The notes beneath the pieces were generated by a model. The model was not told the DNA's origin. It ran no database searches and was given only the letters and a program-made list of their open reading frames with translations. Positions 27,494 to 30,782 of a stretch of DNA of 30,782 nucleotides are shown piece by piece. The stretch comes from Discostella pseudostelligera (taxonomy: Eukaryota; Bacillariophyta; Thalassiosirophyceae; Thalassiosirales; Thalassiosiraceae), in NCBI GenBank assembly GCA_036940085.1, contig JALLBK010000204.1, positions 1 to 30,782 on the forward strand. Direction: 5' to 3'. The translations under genes were made by a program, and so were the position numbers. The first letter of the stretch is position 1, and each line of letters opens with the position of its first letter.

Positions 27494-29887
27494 ATGTCGG
27501 GAGCAAGAAAGCTGCAAAGTAAGTAGCTCTAATTTTTAGTCGTCGTGCCGGTTGCGCGATTTGTATCGGGTGAGGAGAGACATGACGGCGGCGATGATGT
27601 AGCGGCGGCCGGCGGGGGGGGGGGTATTTATTTCCCATGTTATCTGCTACCTGTTATGGTGCTCTTGTCTCGGATATTTTCATTTGCTCATTATTTGATC
27701 CATTGTTGGGGGTGGCTGGGTGGGTTGCGTAGGGAGGAGGAGGAGGGGGGGCATCTTTCACACAACTTGCTGCGGTGGATGTGCACTCTGAGTGATGGTG
27801 GGAAAGAAGAGATCTCGCCTCGCGCATGTCTAGAATTTTAGTCCGTTATTCTAACATATTGACGTACATCTCGCTCTTTCCTCACCAACATCAACAAAAA
27901 TAACTACAACAACACAGCCGAGATCGATCGGGTAATGAAGAAGGTCGACGAGGGCGTCGAACTCTTCGACGAGATCTACGAAAAAGTCTACACCGCCGAA
28001 CAGCAATCCCAAAAGGAGAAGTACGAGGTTGAGCTCAAGAAAGAAATTAAGAAGCTCCAACGATTGCGTGATCAGATCAAATCATGGATATCGGGCACCG
28101 AAGTGAAAGATAAGGATGGTCTATTGGAATATCGACGATTAATCGAAACGAAGATGGAGGCATTCAAGGTGGTAGAGAAGGAGACGAAGACGAAAACTTT
28201 CTCCAAGGAGGGGTTGGCACGGGCGGATAAGCTGGATCCGGAAGAGCAGAAGAAGGAGGAGACGATACAGTGGATGGGAGAGGTTATTGAACAGCTCCAA
28301 ACGCTAATTGACGAGAAGGATTTAGAGGTGGTGAAGCTATCGGCGGGCAAGGGCAAAAAGACGAACAAAAGTCAAATCGAGGAGTACAATCATCATCTAT
28401 TATCACATAAATTCCACATGAGTAAGCTCGAGGGTATTATGCGTCTAGTGCGGAATGATCGCATCCCCGCTGATCAGGTGGATGATCTCAAGGAAGACCT
28501 GGAATACTACATTGATAGTCATCAGGAGGATGATTACATGATGGCATATGATGAGGATGGGTTTTACGAATCCTTGGGTCTCGATGAACTTGATATCGTG
28601 AATGTCGATAGGGTCACTCAGGCCAACACCGCCTCATCGAAGAAGAAGGATGATGATGCGACATCGGCAAGTAGTGGTAGTAAGGTGGAGAAGAATTCCA
28701 AAAAGACATCGGCGGCAACGGGGATGATACCGCTCACGATCGGGAGGGCGCGTAGTGCCAAGGCGGATAAGGAGAAGGGCGGCCCGACATCGTCGAACGA
28801 GGCCACGCCAACGAAGATTGGACGGAGCAACTCTGGTATTTCGGCAACGAATGGTGTAGGAGGGGCCCCTGCTCCGGCAGTCGTGGGCCCAACACCGACA
28901 CCCAAGGCCCCGGCATCGCCTCCGGGGGCGGGTGGAGCGTCCATGGCGGCGGTACTCCGGCGTGAGAGCGAGGAACGGGCGAGGGCGGCGCAGCTTTTGG
29001 CTCAACAGCAGGAACAGGCGGCGTTATTACAGCAACAGCAGGCTGCAGAGAAATTGCGCCAACAGCAGCTCCAGAAACAACTACAGCAACAGGCCGAGAC
29101 ACAACGCCTACAGCAAGCAGAGACATTGCGCCAGCAGCTCGAGGCGCAGCAGAAGGCGATGGCCGCAGCAGCACAGCAGGCCGAGGCGCTCAAAAGACAG
29201 CAGATGATGATGGAACAGCGTCAGGCGGCGGCGCAGATGCAGCAACAGCAGCAAGATGCGGCTGCCAAGGCAAAGATGTTGCAGCAGCAACAACAGGCGC
29301 AAGCAGCGCCTCAGCAGGTTGCCCAGGCACAACAGCAGAATGTCATCAACGCTGGCCTCGCTGGCTTGTCGTTGGGTAACGTCGGGCCGAGCCCGGCTTC
29401 CACCGCACCAATTGCCTCCACTAGCTCCGCCGCTTCCAACATGGATTCCACGGAACGATACCTTAACGCTCTCAACGACTCCTTCCTCCAAATGCCAACA
29501 TCTACCGAAACTGAGCGCGCGAAAGCATACACTCCACGCAATCCCTACCCCGCTGCACCACCATGCTATCCGTCCACACCGTCACCCATCCTTGATAATC
29601 CGGCAGTATTCGAAAAGCTAGGAACAGACGCACTATTCTTCATCTTTTACTATGCCCAGGGCACGTACCAGCAGTACTTGGCAGCTCGCGAGTTGAAGAA
29701 ACAGAGTTGGAGATATCACAAAAAGTATATGACTTGGTTCCAACGGCATGAGGAACCCAAGGTTACGACCGGAGATTATGAGCAGGGCACTTATGTTTAT
29801 TTTGATTATGAAACAGGCTGGTGCCAGAGGATTAAGAGTGATTTCCGCTTTGAATATACGTTCTTGGAGGACTCGTTGTCGGTGTAG
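27494..29887 (+). CDS. CNOT3: CCR4-NOT complex subunit 3 (NOT3/NOT5)
   Basis: Two exons, 27494-27518 and 27918-29887, join in phase to 664 residues. The first coding exon is only 25 bp (MSGARKLQ plus one base); splicing gives KLQTEIDRVMKKVDEGVELF, exactly where family members read KLQxEIDRxLKKVxEGV. The N-terminal Not3 coiled coil continues with QKEKYEVELKKEIKKLQRLR, DQIKSW, ETKTKTFSKEGL and EYYIDSHQEDDY. The middle is a Ser/Gly/Pro linker and then a Gln/Ala-rich tract (about 350-480). The C-terminal NOT2/3/5 box includes LFFIFYYAQGTYQQYLAARE, SWRYHKKYMTWFQRHEEPK, GTYVYFDYETGW and FRFEYTFLED. The subunit is part of the mRNA deadenylation and translational-control complex. The 399-bp intron is the longest seen here and holds an 11-G run (27614-27624). 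Confidence 0.95.
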
Positions 29888-30508
29888 TTCTTACGACGGC
29901 AAATGTGCGTATTATACATAAAGTCGTCGATTGGAAGATGGAACATGAGATTGATTGGTGATTGGGCGAATGTACACATGATTTCCTACTACTTAATTCT
30001 TATCAAGCCAGTGCAGGGTGCTTCCTCGCTGGAATTTCATCTCCGACTTGCACTTTCCACAAGAATGCTGGAAGAGAGGGCTATACTATCATCGATCATA
30101 TTAGATACTACTACTATGTTTGAGGTGTTATTGCATTGGGAAGGAAGGATCCAAGCATCGCATGCCTCATGCAGTCTCATGCCCTCTATCGTACCAGTTT
30201 AAGTGTAGTCCGCGGACAGGCCCATTGCGACATATGTTTTTCACTGTTTATGTTTTGCTCGTTAAATCTAAACTAGGATGGCATATCCAATAAGTAACCA
30301 CATAATTATAATCGTCTTTAACTGACGAACATTTTGATATATAATAGTCCTATGTTTCTTCCCCAGCTAGGTGTTCATAATTGCACTCAAAGCTACCTGC
30401 GTCACAAATCAGTACCCCAAAAATGATAGTCGCACATGAGATATCAATGCATACCTTTTCAAATTAGTCTTCAAAACTGTCCGAACACCTGGGCAAAGTG
30501 TTCCTAGC
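29888..30508. other. Intergenic region
   Basis: Begins with the 3' flank of NOT3. An open stretch at 29903-30202 (+) shows no family features. The part 30230-30400 is AT-rich. No RNA gene or clear promoter was recognised. Confidence 0.5.
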
Positions 30509-30782
30509 ATGGGTCGAACGGGCTCTGTCGACCCGGAGTTGGTCAAGCAGGCTGTTTCCAAGATGAAAAAGCATCCAACTCTCACTGCTTCGGAAGCGAT
30601 GCAGCTGGCAGGATTTTCGGAGGAGGAGAGGAAAAACCGGAGCACACAACGCTTGATTTATCGACACCTCCCCGGCAAATCTAAGCGTAATTTAACTGCC
30701 GCTACATCGTCGAATTCATCTAACAATAATGTTGGATTAATAGTATCTTGTGAAGAGCCAACACCAACAATATCGCCTATGA
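30509..30782 (+). CDS. 5' part of a gene encoding a small helix-turn-helix-like domain, cut by the right edge
   Basis: The ATG at 30509 opens a frame that runs off the window end after 91 codons. It starts MGRTGSVDPELVKQAVSKMK, then KHPTLTASEAMQLAGFSEEE, RKNRSTQRLIYRHLPGK and a basic, Ser/Asn-rich linker. 'LTASEAMQLAGFSEEE' followed by 'QRLIYRHLPGKSK' looks like a short helix-turn-helix DNA-binding module. Such modules head many repetitive, possibly transposon-derived proteins in diatoms, to my recollection. No second domain is visible because the gene is truncated, so the identity stays open. Confidence 0.55.
   Translation, partial: MGRTGSVDPELVKQAVSKMKKHPTLTASEAMQLAGFSEEERKNRSTQRLIYRHLPGKSKRNLTAATSSNSSNNNVGLIVSCEEPTPTISPM

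Noticed and set aside
28618..29491. Minus-strand and alternate-frame open stretches over the NOT3 middle region
   Set aside because: They are shadows of the CAG/GCN-rich Gln/Ala tract.
29903..30202. Plus-strand open frame of 99 codons after NOT3
   Set aside because: It starts 16 bases after the NOT3 stop in the transcript's 3' region, with no recognisable features.
30409..30645. Minus-strand open frame at the right edge
   Set aside because: It is antisense to the HTH-like frame, whose translation looks far more protein-like.
1..30782. tRNA, rRNA, CRISPR arrays, bacterial operon signals
   Set aside because: None was seen. TTCGA-type fragments do not fold with a tRNA acceptor stem by eye, and the spliced genes rule out a prokaryotic reading.

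Overview
The window looks like nuclear DNA from a diatom, probably a centric species. The genes are intron-poor, and their introns are short (about 70-400 bp) with GT/AG ends. Several proteins start with a signal peptide followed by an ASAF-like plastid cleavage motif. Serine, threonine and asparagine runs are common. One gene is a CCB2/CCB4-like cytochrome b6f assembly factor. No searches were run. All family calls rest on motifs seen in the translations, and all exon joins were built by hand from splice sites, reading phase and family fit.

Layout, left to right. A mitochondrial-carrier-family protein of SAM-carrier type (-, 3 exons) is followed by a TPT/DMT-type sugar-phosphate or nucleotide-sugar transporter (-). 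Next is a presequence-bearing protein of unknown function (+). Positions 5098-8782 hold the most striking gene (-): seven coding exons that join into one 1045-residue protein with an AlkB-type 2OG-Fe(II) dioxygenase, an SRA/YDG modified-base reader and an MRG15-like chromo-barrel. It is followed by a targeted YjbQ/UPF0047 protein (-, 4 exons). A divergent promoter with four CACGTG boxes separates that gene from the CCB4-like gene (+). Then come a nucleolar-type acidic FKBP (-), a large membrane alpha/beta hydrolase (+, 3 exons), and a presequence-bearing coiled-coil protein with 23-residue tandem repeats and a Gly/Phe-rich tail (+). A small secretory FKBP (-, 6 exons), a QSOX-type sulfhydryl oxidase (+, 4 exons), a CSN5/JAB1-type metalloprotease with an unusual JAMM spacing (-), and a CCR4-NOT subunit 3 orthologue (+, 2 exons) follow. 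The right edge cuts a gene that encodes a small helix-turn-helix-like domain, possibly from a repetitive element.

These are eukaryotic single genes, not an operon. Some functional themes recur. Methylation appears in the SAM carrier and in the AlkB-SRA-chromo eraser/reader. Disulfide and prolyl folding in the secretory pathway is represented by QSOX and FKBP, which are divergently arranged. Chromatin and RNA regulation is represented by the nucleolar FKBP, NOT3 and CSN5. Several divergent promoters contain E2F-like TTTGGCG(G/C) sites, and two contain palindromic TGACGTCA sites.
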